This document shows, one piece after another, positions 33,689-42,228 of a DNA stretch of 56,544 nucleotides (the stretch's first letter is position 1; every line of letters starts with the position of its first letter). This DNA comes from Litchfieldella qijiaojingensis (GTDB taxonomy: Bacteria > Pseudomonadota > Gammaproteobacteria > Pseudomonadales > Halomonadaceae): NCBI RefSeq assembly GCF_014651875.1, contig NZ_BMXS01000027.1, forward strand, positions 3,447 through 59,990. The letters run 5' to 3'. Position numbers and translations under genes: made by a program. The notes below the pieces were generated by a model. The model saw only the letters and a list, made by a program, of their open reading frames with translations. It did no database searches and was not told the DNA's origin.

Positions 33689-36421
33689 TTAGCCGGGTGT
33701 CGTTTCACTGCTCTCGTTGTTGCCCTCGTCACACTCCCTCACGGATTGGCCGCTATCGACCCGTACGCTGATCGTGCAGTCAGGATCGAAGCAGTTGCCG
33801 CCCGGGGGCGTCACGACGGGCAGAGTCCGCTCCTCCCCAACCTGTAGCCCATCCGACACCTGACGCGTGACGGCAACCGATTGTGATGGATCGAGTACCG
33901 ATTGCACCTCGAAGGGACCGGCATCAGCGTCGCCGATATTTGCCACCACCACCCGCACCGTGGTTCTGCAGTTGCCACTTCCGCCTGGACAACGTACCGA
34001 GGGGCGCCCGATCTCACGCACGACGAGATCCGGGCACTGCTTCACCGGCGGTTCCTGAACGGCAATCCTTCGCTCGGGAACGACCTCAACATCGATGCTG
34101 ACGGGCACAGGGGGCTCAACGACTTCGCAGTCCCGAGGTCGGTCTTCGGGACACTTGGCCCCATTCCTGTCACGATGCCCCATTCCATGGCAAGGATCGT
34201 TGCCATGTTCCTGCTTGCAACCGTCATGCCTCCCGGAACGGCGGTGGTGATCCTGCTCGCGCTCAACCCCCTTGACCGTATATACCGCGGTGACATCCAG
34301 GCTCTCGTTACTCCTCAACACCACGAACCCCTTGATATATGAGGTCTGGAACCCGTCAGGAAACAGGCGACGACGCACATCGAGACAATCCACCTCGAGC
34401 GCTTCGTCCGGTCCCAGCGTATCCCTGCCGATCGGCAACACCTCACCCGGACCTTGTTCCTCAGGCGGGAAGGTCAAGGACAGCTTCTTGGTCAGGATCG
34501 CCTTGCGGTCGCCAGGATTCAGGATGTTGATCGCAGTCGCGTACTGCCCCTGCGCCAGCCGCATGCCCTCGGGATCCTTCTGGACGCCGCAGATCAGTTT
34601 TGCCGAATACTTGAACTTCGGCTCCACGTTGTCGCAAACCCCGTTCCGATTGACATCCTCGCACTCGCCGGTATCGATATCGATGGCGTCATCGATGCCG
34701 TTGTCATTTAGGTCGGGCTTTACGCCCGGCAGTTGCACAAAGATACGAGACTTCAACGGCCCCTCGACGAACCTTTGAAGGTCCTTGTCGAAATACCGCG
34801 CTTCGGGGTCGGTCAGGGTCGCCTCGAAATAGACCCGCGTCGCGGGAAAGAGCCCCAGTACGTGCCCTTCGGGACAGTATTCGATGGCGAAAGGCGCATC
34901 GATATCGCCGATAGGCGGGGGCCCGGTGATCCCTCGCTCGCATTGAGGATCCAGTTCGTGGATGTAATTGACCGCCCGATCCTCGGCCAGATTGCCAACG
35001 GTGACATCCGTCGTGTCGACGACCTGGAAGGTTTCCTGTTCCGTTTCGCGTACATCCCAGGGTTCCACGGGCAGTCCATCGATGCCTTGCAGCTTGCCTC
35101 CTGGCACCATCTCGTTGATGTCGATCGTGCGCGGGATATAGCGAATCCGAAAGTCCGACAGCACCAGCGGCCCCTCTTCGGGCTGCGGGTTGGTGAAGGT
35201 GACATGGAAATCACCACTCCCCGGGTCGAAGGATCCTCCCGTGGTATAACCCACCACCCTGGGGTTGAGTTCCAGCGTACTGCCCCCCGAACTCAGCGAG
35301 GTGTCACGCACGAGATAGTCGGTCGTCAGCCCCACCCCGACATGGAACTCCTCCCCTGCCGGCACCTGACCATCGGGACCGTTGTTCCAGCTCTTGGGAC
35401 TGATGAAATCGATCGTGTAGCGATTATAGTTCGTACCCTTGAACGTCTCGGACCCGTCGTCGGAGATGTCCACATCTGACCATGGGCTCAAACCACCGGT
35501 ATACATCGATGCCTTGCTGGGCGCACCGTCGGATGGCAGGACCAGCACGGTGATCCGGAAGCCGTCAGCCGAGCCGTCATTCGGGTTGATGAAATCCCAG
35601 TTGCTGACCGTCTGTTCGAATAGTCCAATATTCGCCGCCAGGACCTCGAAGCTGGTATCGCTGAAGTGGCGATCCTCGACCCGGTCATCCCCGGTCAAGC
35701 CGGTGCTGCCGGTCGCCAGCAGGTGATTGCTCTGAGGGTCTTCCGTAGGTTGCGAGGCGGAGTCGTTGTGCGCCACACCGTAATTGTGCCCGGCCTCGTG
35801 AGACACCGTGCCGGCAATCGCATTCGTCCACCGCTCGAACGTCGAGTTCGCACCGCCGAGGGCCTGACCGGATCCGCCGTATTGATTGCCGAAGCTATCC
35901 GCCCACACCCTTGCGAAGTCAGTGAGATCGTTGTCCCCGATGTCGACATCATCGGCGATGCCGAAAAGCCCGTTGTTGCCGTCCGAACCGATCCCGATGA
36001 CCTGCCAACGAGGATCCGTTGGCGTGGGGTTGGTTGTGCCATTATCGTTGGTGGATTGAACGATCCGCACATCGAACTCGCAGTAATCGGTCTTCACGCG
36101 CTCGGTGATCGCCGAGCGTAGTTCGGCGGTCGTTCCTATCCCCGAATCCAGGTCGGAAACATCGAATGGCGCCAGTGGCGACGTCGTTTCTCCTATACCC
36201 CCCACATCGTCCGGAAAGTTGCTGTCACTTGTCGTCGGATAGTAGAGGTAGATCACGTTACCGGCGTCTGGCCGATTGGCCTGACAGTTGACGACTGCCG
36301 CGTTCGCCGGCTCCATGCTTCCCCAAAGCAGAACGAAACACCCACTCAGCCCACCCAGAAGATACCGAACGGGAAGAGCTGCCACCCTTCTCCTTTTCGG
36401 TCGACCAATGCTTGCTGTCAT
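33689..36421 (-). CDS. Large secreted metzincin-like zinc metalloprotease with CARDB-like C-terminus
   Basis: A 910-residue protein. An Arg-rich N-region and hydrophobic stretch (about 18-42, ending ANAA) form a signal peptide. The catalytic motif HEAGHNYGVAH (His208, Glu209, His212, His218) is the HExxHxxGxxH of metzincins, within a ~200-residue N-terminal domain. Large beta-rich modules follow. DLNDNGIDDAIDID and DVNRNGVCDNVEP (about 590-617) resemble calcium-binding EF/dockerin-type loops. A His/Arg/Asp-rich linker (EQDHHRRSGRHDGC) follows, and the last ~100 residues (PDLVVREIGRPSVRC to the end) fit a CARDB-type adhesion domain. Substrate unknown. Last gene of the minus-strand island trio. 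Confidence 0.78.
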   Translation of the reverse strand: MTASIGRPKRRRVAALPVRYLLGGLSGCFVLLWGSMEPANAAVVNCQANRPDAGNVIYLYYPTTSDSNFPDDVGGIGETTSPLAPFDVSDLDSGIGTTAELRSAITERVKTDYCEFDVRIVQSTNDNGTTNPTPTDPRWQVIGIGSDGNNGLFGIADDVDIGDNDLTDFARVWADSFGNQYGGSGQALGGANSTFERWTNAIAGTVSHEAGHNYGVAHNDSASQPTEDPQSNHLLATGSTGLTGDDRVEDRHFSDTSFEVLAANIGLFEQTVSNWDFINPNDGSADGFRITVLVLPSDGAPSKASMYTGGLSPWSDVDISDDGSETFKGTNYNRYTIDFISPKSWNNGPDGQVPAGEEFHVGVGLTTDYLVRDTSLSSGGSTLELNPRVVGYTTGGSFDPGSGDFHVTFTNPQPEEGPLVLSDFRIRYIPRTIDINEMVPGGKLQGIDGLPVEPWDVRETEQETFQVVDTTDVTVGNLAEDRAVNYIHELDPQCERGITGPPPIGDIDAPFAIEYCPEGHVLGLFPATRVYFEATLTDPEARYFDKDLQRFVEGPLKSRIFVQLPGVKPDLNDNGIDDAIDIDTGECEDVNRNGVCDNVEPKFKYSAKLICGVQKDPEGMRLAQGQYATAINILNPGDRKAILTKKLSLTFPPEEQGPGEVLPIGRDTLGPDEALEVDCLDVRRRLFPDGFQTSYIKGFVVLRSNESLDVTAVYTVKGVEREQDHHRRSGRHDGCKQEHGNDPCHGMGHRDRNGAKCPEDRPRDCEVVEPPVPVSIDVEVVPERRIAVQEPPVKQCPDLVVREIGRPSVRCPGGSGNCRTTVRVVVANIGDADAGPFEVQSVLDPSQSVAVTRQVSDGLQVGEERTLPVVTPPGGNCFDPDCTISVRVDSGQSVRECDEGNNESSETTPG

Positions 36422-36500
36422 GATGGAGGTCTCCGTTGTTGACCACCCTCACCACGGTGGTGGAAGTTGATCGGCTCCAAGACGCCGTTCTCGATGCATG

Positions 36501-37193
36501 TCATGACCGGGTCTGAATGTCCTGGAGGGTTAGTTCGACCAGGTAGCGATTCAGGGCCGATTGCCGGCAAAAGATCGCCAGTGTTTCATCGTCACATTGT
36601 TGTACGATGGAGGGGGAGCGCTCAGTCTGCGGTCCTTCCGCGAACCGAAAGCAACGGTTGTATCCCTTCAAGGCCGCGAGGAAGGCATCAAGGTGAAAAC
36701 GGTAACCATCCAGAGTCCCATGCTGAACCGTGAAGCGTTGGCGCTGGAACCCTTCCAGGAAGAGTCCATGAAGGTAAACGAATCCATGCTCCACCGGCAT
36801 TTCCCCCTCCCCTCCATATCCGCGAATATTCCATGGGGGTGAGTCAGCATTGGAAGCGTCCTCTGGCCCGGCGAGAAAGAGCAGCACCTCTTGCCCCACC
36901 CGGTACCCGCTCCAACGCGAGTTGCCGCTCCAGTCGATGAAACGCTTGATCTCCAGTGGCTTATCGGGGTTTGGTCCATGCAACACCTCAAACTCCCCGA
37001 GCAAGAACGTCTTGTCTTTCACTTCCTCGATGGTTCCACGGACGATAAGCTCGGATTGCCCGAACAACTCATGCAATCCCAGTGGCTCATAATCCGCTCG
37101 GGACGGTGCCGCCGTTAACGACAGGAGCGCACAGAGGCCGATACCGAATAATGCCCCTGGTGATAATGATAAGAACGGAAGCTTCAATGACAT
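36501..37193 (-). CDS. Exported protein of unknown function
   Basis: A 230-residue protein from the ATG at 37193, with GAGGA eight bases upstream. A signal peptide covers about 1-34 (LFGIGLCALLSLTAAPSRA). The mature region begins DYEPLGLHELFGQSELIVRG, with an 'SELIVRGTIEEV' strand pattern seen at the start of various secreted beta-barrel proteins. It then has GYRVGQEVLLFLAGPED, which looks like an OB-fold-type strand. Cysteines near the end (NRCFRF, QQCDD, FCRQ) may form disulfides. No family is recognised. It lies 45 bases after a subtilase gene and 79 before a secreted metalloprotease, all on the same strand, so a joint function such as chaperone, inhibitor or substrate is possible. Confidence 0.65.
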   Translation of the reverse strand: MSLKLPFLSLSPGALFGIGLCALLSLTAAPSRADYEPLGLHELFGQSELIVRGTIEEVKDKTFLLGEFEVLHGPNPDKPLEIKRFIDWSGNSRWSGYRVGQEVLLFLAGPEDASNADSPPWNIRGYGGEGEMPVEHGFVYLHGLFLEGFQRQRFTVQHGTLDGYRFHLDAFLAALKGYNRCFRFAEGPQTERSPSIVQQCDDETLAIFCRQSALNRYLVELTLQDIQTRS

Positions 37194-37238
37194 GAGCCGG
37201 TCCTCAGGTCGCACGGGGCCAACATATTTCGCGCCTGT

Positions 37239-39182
37239 CTAGCCATAGGTCACCGCCAATCCCCACCTGGCCAGAACCCCCACATCCTGTCGGGCCATAT
37301 CCATGACTCTCAGCCGCCATTCACCACTCGCCGATGCCCCAAGGACGGTACTGAACAATCCGGGGTCGTCGCTGGAGCGAAGGCTGAGGGTGATGTCGTC
37401 CTGACTTCCCCCTGTCCGGTCGACCAGGAGGATCTCCGCGCCCTGGGGGGACATCAGGAGTACCCTCAGGTCACCGCGCCAGGTATGGCGGATCTGCACA
37501 TTGACTTCCAACTCCCGGCAGTCAACCTCCAGGGGAAAGGTGATGATGTCGTCTATCTCCCCTTGATCGGGAATGGACCGGTTGACCCGATGCTCCATAT
37601 ACAGCACCCGAGGCAGTCTTGCCTCGCTCTCGCCAGTGACCAGGCCCACCGCCCGCCCGGCATTGATGCGACCGTGCCCGTAAAGGGGGGAGTGCCCCTC
37701 GGTGTAATCGCCGTTCGATTCATCGATCTTGTCGGCCGTGTCCATCATGATCCGCTTGACCTCGGCTGAGCCAAGGTCGGGGTCCAGTGCGAGGATCAAG
37801 CCAGCCAGGCCTGCCGCCAGGGGAGTGGCACTCGACGTGCCGCCAAACCCGAGGGTGTAATCGTCGGCAGAATAGCCCCTGACGCCGCGACGATCGGTGG
37901 TCACGATCCGCCGTCCGGGAGAGCCACTGGAGGGAGCACAGAAGGCAAGTTCCGGTCCGAAGTTACTGTACGAGGAGTGCTTATCCAGACTGTTAGAGGC
38001 TCCCACCGCCATCACGTTGGGATGCATGGCGAACCCCTGATGGGACACCTGGCCGTCCTTCTCCCCGTCCAGCGGCCGACTCTCGTTGCCGGCCGCAAAC
38101 AGGACCACGCACCCTCGGCCATTTCGCCTGCCCTGGGTGGCCGCCTTGCGGATGATGCCGTGCATCTTGGCCGACAGGGGAAAATTCCAGGCCCCCGCCG
38201 ACCAGCTGCAGCTGATCACATCGGCGTGGTGGTCGATGGCATACTGAAAGAGCGTCTTGATGGACTCATCCGAAATCCACCTGGAAGTGCGTATCGGCAT
38301 GAACGCGCAACGCGGCGCCAGTCCCACTACCCCGCCCCCGTTCTCTTCGGCAATAGCCACGCCGGCACAGGCGGTACCGTGATTGTCGTCCTCGAGTCCC
38401 GGGCTCGGGTCGAAATCCTCATCACCGAAGTCGCGGGGCGCCACGATCTTGCCAGATACCTGAAAATCGGAGTGCTCGAGGTCGAAGCCATCGTCCATGA
38501 TGCAGATGACGATATCTCGACTCCCTCGGGTATGGTCCCAGGCCTCCTCCGCCTTGACATCAGCACCTGCGGTCAACCCTATGCGGTCACCCCGGTTCTT
38601 GAGATGCCATTGCTGGGGATACAAGGTGTCGGCGGGTATATGCTTGAAGGAGATCTGAACGCTGAGATCCGGCTCAGCCACCTCGATCTCCGGGCGTGAC
38701 TGGAGCTTGGCGGCGATCTTGAGGGGGTTCTCGGTGGAAGCGTCCGTGAGCCTCACCGTATAGCCATTGGGCAAGAAATCCAGCTCCTCCAGGACTTCCA
38801 GGCCGAATGTCTCCAGAACCCTCTCCCGCTCTTCCCGGCTCACGTCGGATTTGAATTGAAGCGTCATGGTGCCAGTGGGAATCGCCCCACCACCGGGGGT
38901 GTCGTCCAGCGCGTAAAGGTGGGTCACGACATCGCTGAGCGGAGCCTTGCGCAGCTCGTCCATGGTGCCTTCCAACTGATTGGCATCCCGCACGGCAAAG
39001 ACATCCATTTTCTCGACAGTCGCCGAATCGATATGGTGGGTTTCGGCCTTGGGCGCACCGCAGGCTGATTCCAGGGCGGCATCGCTGGAGGCCTTGCCTT
39101 GCTTGAGCCGGACGGCAAAGTGGTGGGGCAACTTCCGGAAAATGACGTCGCGACTGCCTCGCTTGAGCTTGATTTCGTCCAT
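37239..39182 (-). CDS. Subtilisin-like (S8) serine protease with C-terminal P domain, no signal peptide
   Basis: A 647-residue protein. Residues ~100-175 look like an S8 propeptide (TGTMTLQFKSDVSREER, LEVLEELDFLPNGYTVRL). The catalytic domain has Asp230 (CIMDDGFDLEHSDF; the usual DTG/DSG reads DDG), His268 (DDNHGTACAG), the oxyanion Asn366 (FAAGNESRP) and Ser450 (GFGGTSSATPLAAG). Residues ~545-647 are a P/homoB domain of proprotein convertases (WRGDLRVLLMSPQGAEILL to GEWRLRVMD). The N-terminus (MDEIKLKRGSRDVIFRK) is charged and has no signal peptide, so the enzyme is intracellular or leaves by another route. First gene of the minus-strand trio. Confidence 0.9.
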   Translation of the reverse strand: MDEIKLKRGSRDVIFRKLPHHFAVRLKQGKASSDAALESACGAPKAETHHIDSATVEKMDVFAVRDANQLEGTMDELRKAPLSDVVTHLYALDDTPGGGAIPTGTMTLQFKSDVSREERERVLETFGLEVLEELDFLPNGYTVRLTDASTENPLKIAAKLQSRPEIEVAEPDLSVQISFKHIPADTLYPQQWHLKNRGDRIGLTAGADVKAEEAWDHTRGSRDIVICIMDDGFDLEHSDFQVSGKIVAPRDFGDEDFDPSPGLEDDNHGTACAGVAIAEENGGGVVGLAPRCAFMPIRTSRWISDESIKTLFQYAIDHHADVISCSWSAGAWNFPLSAKMHGIIRKAATQGRRNGRGCVVLFAAGNESRPLDGEKDGQVSHQGFAMHPNVMAVGASNSLDKHSSYSNFGPELAFCAPSSGSPGRRIVTTDRRGVRGYSADDYTLGFGGTSSATPLAAGLAGLILALDPDLGSAEVKRIMMDTADKIDESNGDYTEGHSPLYGHGRINAGRAVGLVTGESEARLPRVLYMEHRVNRSIPDQGEIDDIITFPLEVDCRELEVNVQIRHTWRGDLRVLLMSPQGAEILLVDRTGGSQDDITLSLRSSDDPGLFSTVLGASASGEWRLRVMDMARQDVGVLARWGLAVTYG

Positions 39183-39780
39183 CGGGACCTCCGTTGTGCA
39201 CCACTAGTGCCCAGTTCGTGTGAACTTGGGGAAATATCTGGGCCACCCTTTACATGACAATTGGGCAACTGACGCGGCAAGGCCTTCTCGCCAAGACTCC
39301 TGTTGCCAGATCACGACGATTTTTCTACAGCTCGGAAAATCCCGGCGACAATTATCAAACTTTCATGGACGGAGACTGAAAAGCCTTTCTCCTTACTGTT
39401 GGCCCCCATCATCAGTCGAGGATTGGGTTCGCCTTAACCTGGCGAGACACGTTTCAAGCGCAATGGTGTTGAAAAACCGGGCCCCCGGGACCAAATCATG
39501 CCATGTACCGGAACAATGACACCGGGCACCACTTGATAATGTCAACGAAACACACTACGACACACTCACTTCACTATGATCGGGTATGACAGAAATATTA
39601 TTTCCGCTTCACGGCATATTTATTTCATTCGCAAGCAGAAAGAAACGCCGCACCAATTAATGACCCCATCAGCTTCTCATTTTCTTTTTTCAGACTAATA
39701 AAGAACACGCTGGGCCACACAAGAATATTTATGAAAAATGAGTTCAAGAAAATATCTCAATCCGATAAGCGATACCGCGG
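39183..39780. other. AT-rich intergenic segment at the island edge, no gene seen
   Basis: About 600 bases upstream of the subtilase gene contain no supported coding region. From about 39540 to 39770 the DNA is visibly richer in A and T than the surroundings (stretches such as AGAAATATTATTTCC, and TTTCTTTTTT near 39685). It must hold the promoter of the protease trio; I cannot pick a convincing -35/-10 pair. The composition fits imported DNA. Confidence 0.4.
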
Positions 39781-39822
39781 CAAGCGGCAAGCGGCAAGCG
39801 GCAAGAGGCAAGCGGCAAGCGG
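39781..39822. repeat. Heptanucleotide tandem repeat (CAAGCGG)6
   Basis: Six units of CAAGCGG from 39781 to 39822; the fourth reads CAAGAGG. The array runs straight into the truncated argF copy at 39823, so it marks that junction. It has the same 7-bp period as the GCTCGAA array at 28089-28207 but a different unit. Confidence 0.9.
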
Positions 39823-39947
39823 TGCCGACCTGATCACGACCGACGTGTGGGCCTCGATGGGCAAGGAAAGGAAGAGGAGCAGGCAACCGTTTGCATGCCC
39901 AGAAGGCACTGCTGGAATTCCTGCTGTTGGGACGCGTCGACGCTTGA
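39823..39947 (+). pseudogene. argF: Truncated, internally deleted copy of argF 3' end
   Basis: 39823-39862 repeats argF 33298-33337 without mismatch (TGCCGACCTGATCACGACCG and onward), then picks up a small insertion around GAGGAGCAGGC. It then jumps past ~150 bp of argF and resumes at 39888 as a copy of 33518-33577 down to the stop codon. That last 60-bp block differs at about seven positions. Most are synonymous (CTGTTACTG versus CTGCTGTTG, GGC versus GGA); one gives Ala for the final Gly. The pattern suggests a once-functional argF from a related lineage. There is no start and the frame is broken. Confidence 0.88.
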
Positions 39948-40069
39948 TGAGTGTGCTTGACAGGCGCCAAGCGTACGCGCAGCCTGAAAGCGGAAGCTAG
40001 TCTTCACCCCGCGTGCATGGTGCCGCGGGGCCCAATTGCCGGAAAAGCGGGTACTGCCCGTCAACGATC

Positions 40070-41176
40070 ATGGCAATCGGATTCGAAAGTTCGGTCGTTC
40101 CGACGCAATACTGGCACACGCTTGACGATGGGCGTATCCAGTGCGACGTTTGCCCGCGCGCTTGCAAGTTGCGCGAAGGCCAGCGAGGACTGTGCTTCGT
40201 TCGCGCCCGCGAAGGCGATCAGGTCGTACTCACCACTTATGGGCGCTCGAGCGGATTCTGCATCGACCCCATCGAGAAGAAGCCACTCAACCACTTCCTT
40301 CCCGGAACCGCGGTACTCTCCTTCGGTACTGCGGGTTGCAATCTCGCATGCAAATTCTGTCAGAACTGGGACATGAGCAAGTCCCGGGAGATGGACACCC
40401 TGGCCGACGCCGCAAGCCCCGGGACGCTGGCGGAGGCCGCCGTGGCCTGGGGTGCCCATAGTGTCGCCTATACCTACAACGATCCGGTGATCTTCCTGGA
40501 GTACGCCATGGATGTGGCCGATGCCTGTCGCGAGCGCGGCGTACGCTCGGTGGCCGTCACTGCGGGCTATATCTGTGACGCGCCCCGACGGGAATTCTTT
40601 GCCCATATGGACGCGGCCAATGTCGATCTGAAGGCATTCACCGAAGGCTTCTACCGCAATATCTGCGGCGGCAGCCTGGGACCGGTGCTGGAAACCCTGG
40701 AGTACCTGCGTCACGAGACCGACGTCTGGTTCGAAATCACCACTCTGCTGATCCCGGGTGAAAACGATTCCCCACAAGAAATCGAGGCATTGAGCCGCTG
40801 GGTGACGGACCGGCTTGGCCCGGACGTGCCGCTGCATTTCACAGCCTTTCATCCGGACTGGAAGATGCGCGACAAACCGTGCACTCCAATCGCCACGTTG
40901 AGCCGGGCACGGGAAATCGCCATGGCCAACGGAGTGCGCTACGCCTTCACCGGCAATGTGCACGACCCCACCGGCGGCAGTACCTATTGCCACCACTGCG
41001 GGGAGCGCTTGATCAAGCGGGATTGGCACGCCCTGTCGGAGTGGAACCTCACCGAAGACGACCATTGCCGGCAATGCGGTACTCGCTGCGCCGGTGTATT
41101 CGCAGGCCCGCCCGGGCACTGGGGACGCCGCCGCGTGCCTATACATCTCGCCACTGACGACAACCCTACCTTCTGA
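40070..41176 (+). CDS. amrS: AmmeMemoRadiSam-type radical SAM enzyme
   Basis: A 368-residue protein from the ATG at 40070. The radical SAM motif is CNLACKFC (Cys-x3-Cys-x2-Cys) in FGTAGCNLACKFCQNWDMSK. An N-terminal Cys cluster (CDVCPRACKLREGQRGLCFVR) and Cys pairs near the C-terminus (CHHCGER, CRQCGTRC) could bind extra metal or Fe-S. YNDPVIFLEYAMDVA, GYICDAPRREFF and NVDLKAFTEGFYR are typical of the AmrS family related to pyruvate formate-lyase activases. Its usual partners (Memo and AMMECR1 domain proteins) are not in this window. The reaction of the AmmeMemoRadiSam system is not established. The gene starts ~120 bases after the argF remnant. Confidence 0.9.
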   Translation: MAIGFESSVVPTQYWHTLDDGRIQCDVCPRACKLREGQRGLCFVRAREGDQVVLTTYGRSSGFCIDPIEKKPLNHFLPGTAVLSFGTAGCNLACKFCQNWDMSKSREMDTLADAASPGTLAEAAVAWGAHSVAYTYNDPVIFLEYAMDVADACRERGVRSVAVTAGYICDAPRREFFAHMDAANVDLKAFTEGFYRNICGGSLGPVLETLEYLRHETDVWFEITTLLIPGENDSPQEIEALSRWVTDRLGPDVPLHFTAFHPDWKMRDKPCTPIATLSRAREIAMANGVRYAFTGNVHDPTGGSTYCHHCGERLIKRDWHALSEWNLTEDDHCRQCGTRCAGVFAGPPGHWGRRRVPIHLATDDNPTF

Positions 41177-41204
41177 GGCTCCATGAGCTTCTCGGCGCCA
41201 CACG

Positions 41205-41237
41205 AAAAAGCCGCCCGAGTGAAGACTCCAGGCGGCT
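41205..41237 (-). terminator. Terminator of the tRNA-Ala gene
   Basis: On the minus strand AGCCGCC (41231-41237) pairs with GGCGGCT (41209-41215) and is followed by TTTTT, 18 bases past the tRNA 3' end. It also sits ~30 bases after the amrS stop. Confidence 0.8.
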
Positions 41238-41254
41238 GATTCCACTAAACTTGT

Positions 41255-41330
41255 TGGTGGAGCCTAGCGGGATCGAACCGCTGACCTCAACACTGCCAGT
41301 GTTGCGCTCTCCCAGCTGAGCTAAGGCCCC
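41255..41330 (-). tRNA. tRNA-Ala (GGC)
   Basis: 76 nt on the minus strand, GGGGCCTTAGCTCAGCTGGG through to an encoded CCA. The acceptor stem GGGGCCT pairs with AGGCTCC (one G-T pair). The D loop has AGCTGGGAGAGCGC, the anticodon loop reads CACTGGCAGTG with anticodon GGC, and the T arm has GGTTCGATCC. Confidence 0.96.
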
Positions 41331-41407
41331 ACGACCATGCCACATGTCGGTAACGACGGCATGTTGCCACACTCTTCAGGGCATGTGCCGCCCCGAAGAC
41401 GAAGCGC

Positions 41408-41436
41408 AATATACGCAACATTATTCACCAGGTCAA
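41408..41436 (-). promoter_or_regulatory. Sigma-70 promoter for tRNA-Ala
   Basis: On the minus strand TTGACC (41431-41436), a 17-bp spacer and TATATT (41408-41413), about 75 bases before the tRNA 5' end. Confidence 0.7.
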
Positions 41437-41571
41437 GTACTTGCATTGCGCCACGAGCATAGGAAAATGTCGTAACCATGCCAATGCTGGATTAGAGGGG
41501 GCAATCGACGCTAAGCTTAACGGCTTAGGTCATTTATACCTAATGTAATGAAAGCCTAACCGGGAGCACCC

Positions 41572-42222
41572 TTGATCAAGGTCCTTATCGCAGATGACCA
41601 TCACTTGGTGCGCACCAGCATCGCTCGCATGCTGGACGCTGAAGACGGTTTTTCCGTCGTCGGCGAAGCCGCCGACGGTGAGGAAGCCATTGCCATGGCA
41701 CGCAAGCACCGTCCCGATATCGTGCTGATGGATATCCGCATGCCCGGTGTCAGCGGCCTGGAGGCGACTCGCAAGATCACCCGAGGCATGGCCGATATCA
41801 AGGTCGTGGTGCTGACGGCGTTTCTCGAGGAGAACTTTGCTGAACGCCTGCTCAATGCCGGTGCCAGCGGTTTCATCAGCAAGGGCACGGAGCTTGGGGT
41901 CATGGTGTCCGCGCTTCGCGCCGTATTCGACGGGCAGCGTTATATCAGTCCCGAGATCGCCCAGCGAGTGGTGCTGGCCAAGGTGGACTCCCAGGAAAAC
42001 CCATTCAACGTATTGTCGCACCGGGAACTGCAAGTCGCCCTGATGATCGTCAACTGTCTCACGGTCAGCGAAATTTCCGACCACCTGTTCCTGAGCACGA
42101 AGACAATCAATACTTACCGTTACCGTATTTTCGAAAAGCTTGGCGTACATTCCGACGTCGAGCTGACCCATCTGGGATTGCGCCATGGACTGGTGGACGG
42201 CTATCGAAGTGAAGAAGCCTGA
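41572..42222 (+). CDS. gacA: GacA/UvrY-type LuxR-family response regulator
   Basis: A 216-residue two-component regulator. The start codon is TTG at 41572, with GGGAG seven bases before it; MIKVLIADDHHLVR is the expected N-terminus and no ATG fits. The receiver has the phospho-Asp in IVLMDIRMPGVSG. The C-terminal LuxR helix-turn-helix reads LSHRELQVALMI, TVSEISDHLFLSTKTINTYRYRIFEKLGV. It lies directly upstream of uvrC, the conserved position of gacA/uvrY in gammaproteobacteria. GacA normally answers to the GacS/BarA kinase and drives small RNAs that titrate CsrA/RsmA; those partners are outside the window. Confidence 0.93.
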   Translation: MIKVLIADDHHLVRTSIARMLDAEDGFSVVGEAADGEEAIAMARKHRPDIVLMDIRMPGVSGLEATRKITRGMADIKVVVLTAFLEENFAERLLNAGASGFISKGTELGVMVSALRAVFDGQRYISPEIAQRVVLAKVDSQENPFNVLSHRELQVALMIVNCLTVSEISDHLFLSTKTINTYRYRIFEKLGVHSDVELTHLGLRHGLVDGYRSEEA

Positions 42223-42228
42223 TCATCC

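Noticed and set aside
39731-40000. Plus-strand frame running through the argF fragment
   Set aside because: It joins the heptamer repeat to an argF piece and then shifts out of the argF frame. It is a fossil, not a working gene.
33578-40069. Prophage or integrative conjugative element
   Set aside because: No integrase, recombinase, tRNA attachment site, phage structural or transfer genes. The flanking argF duplication points to recombination without a dedicated mobile element.
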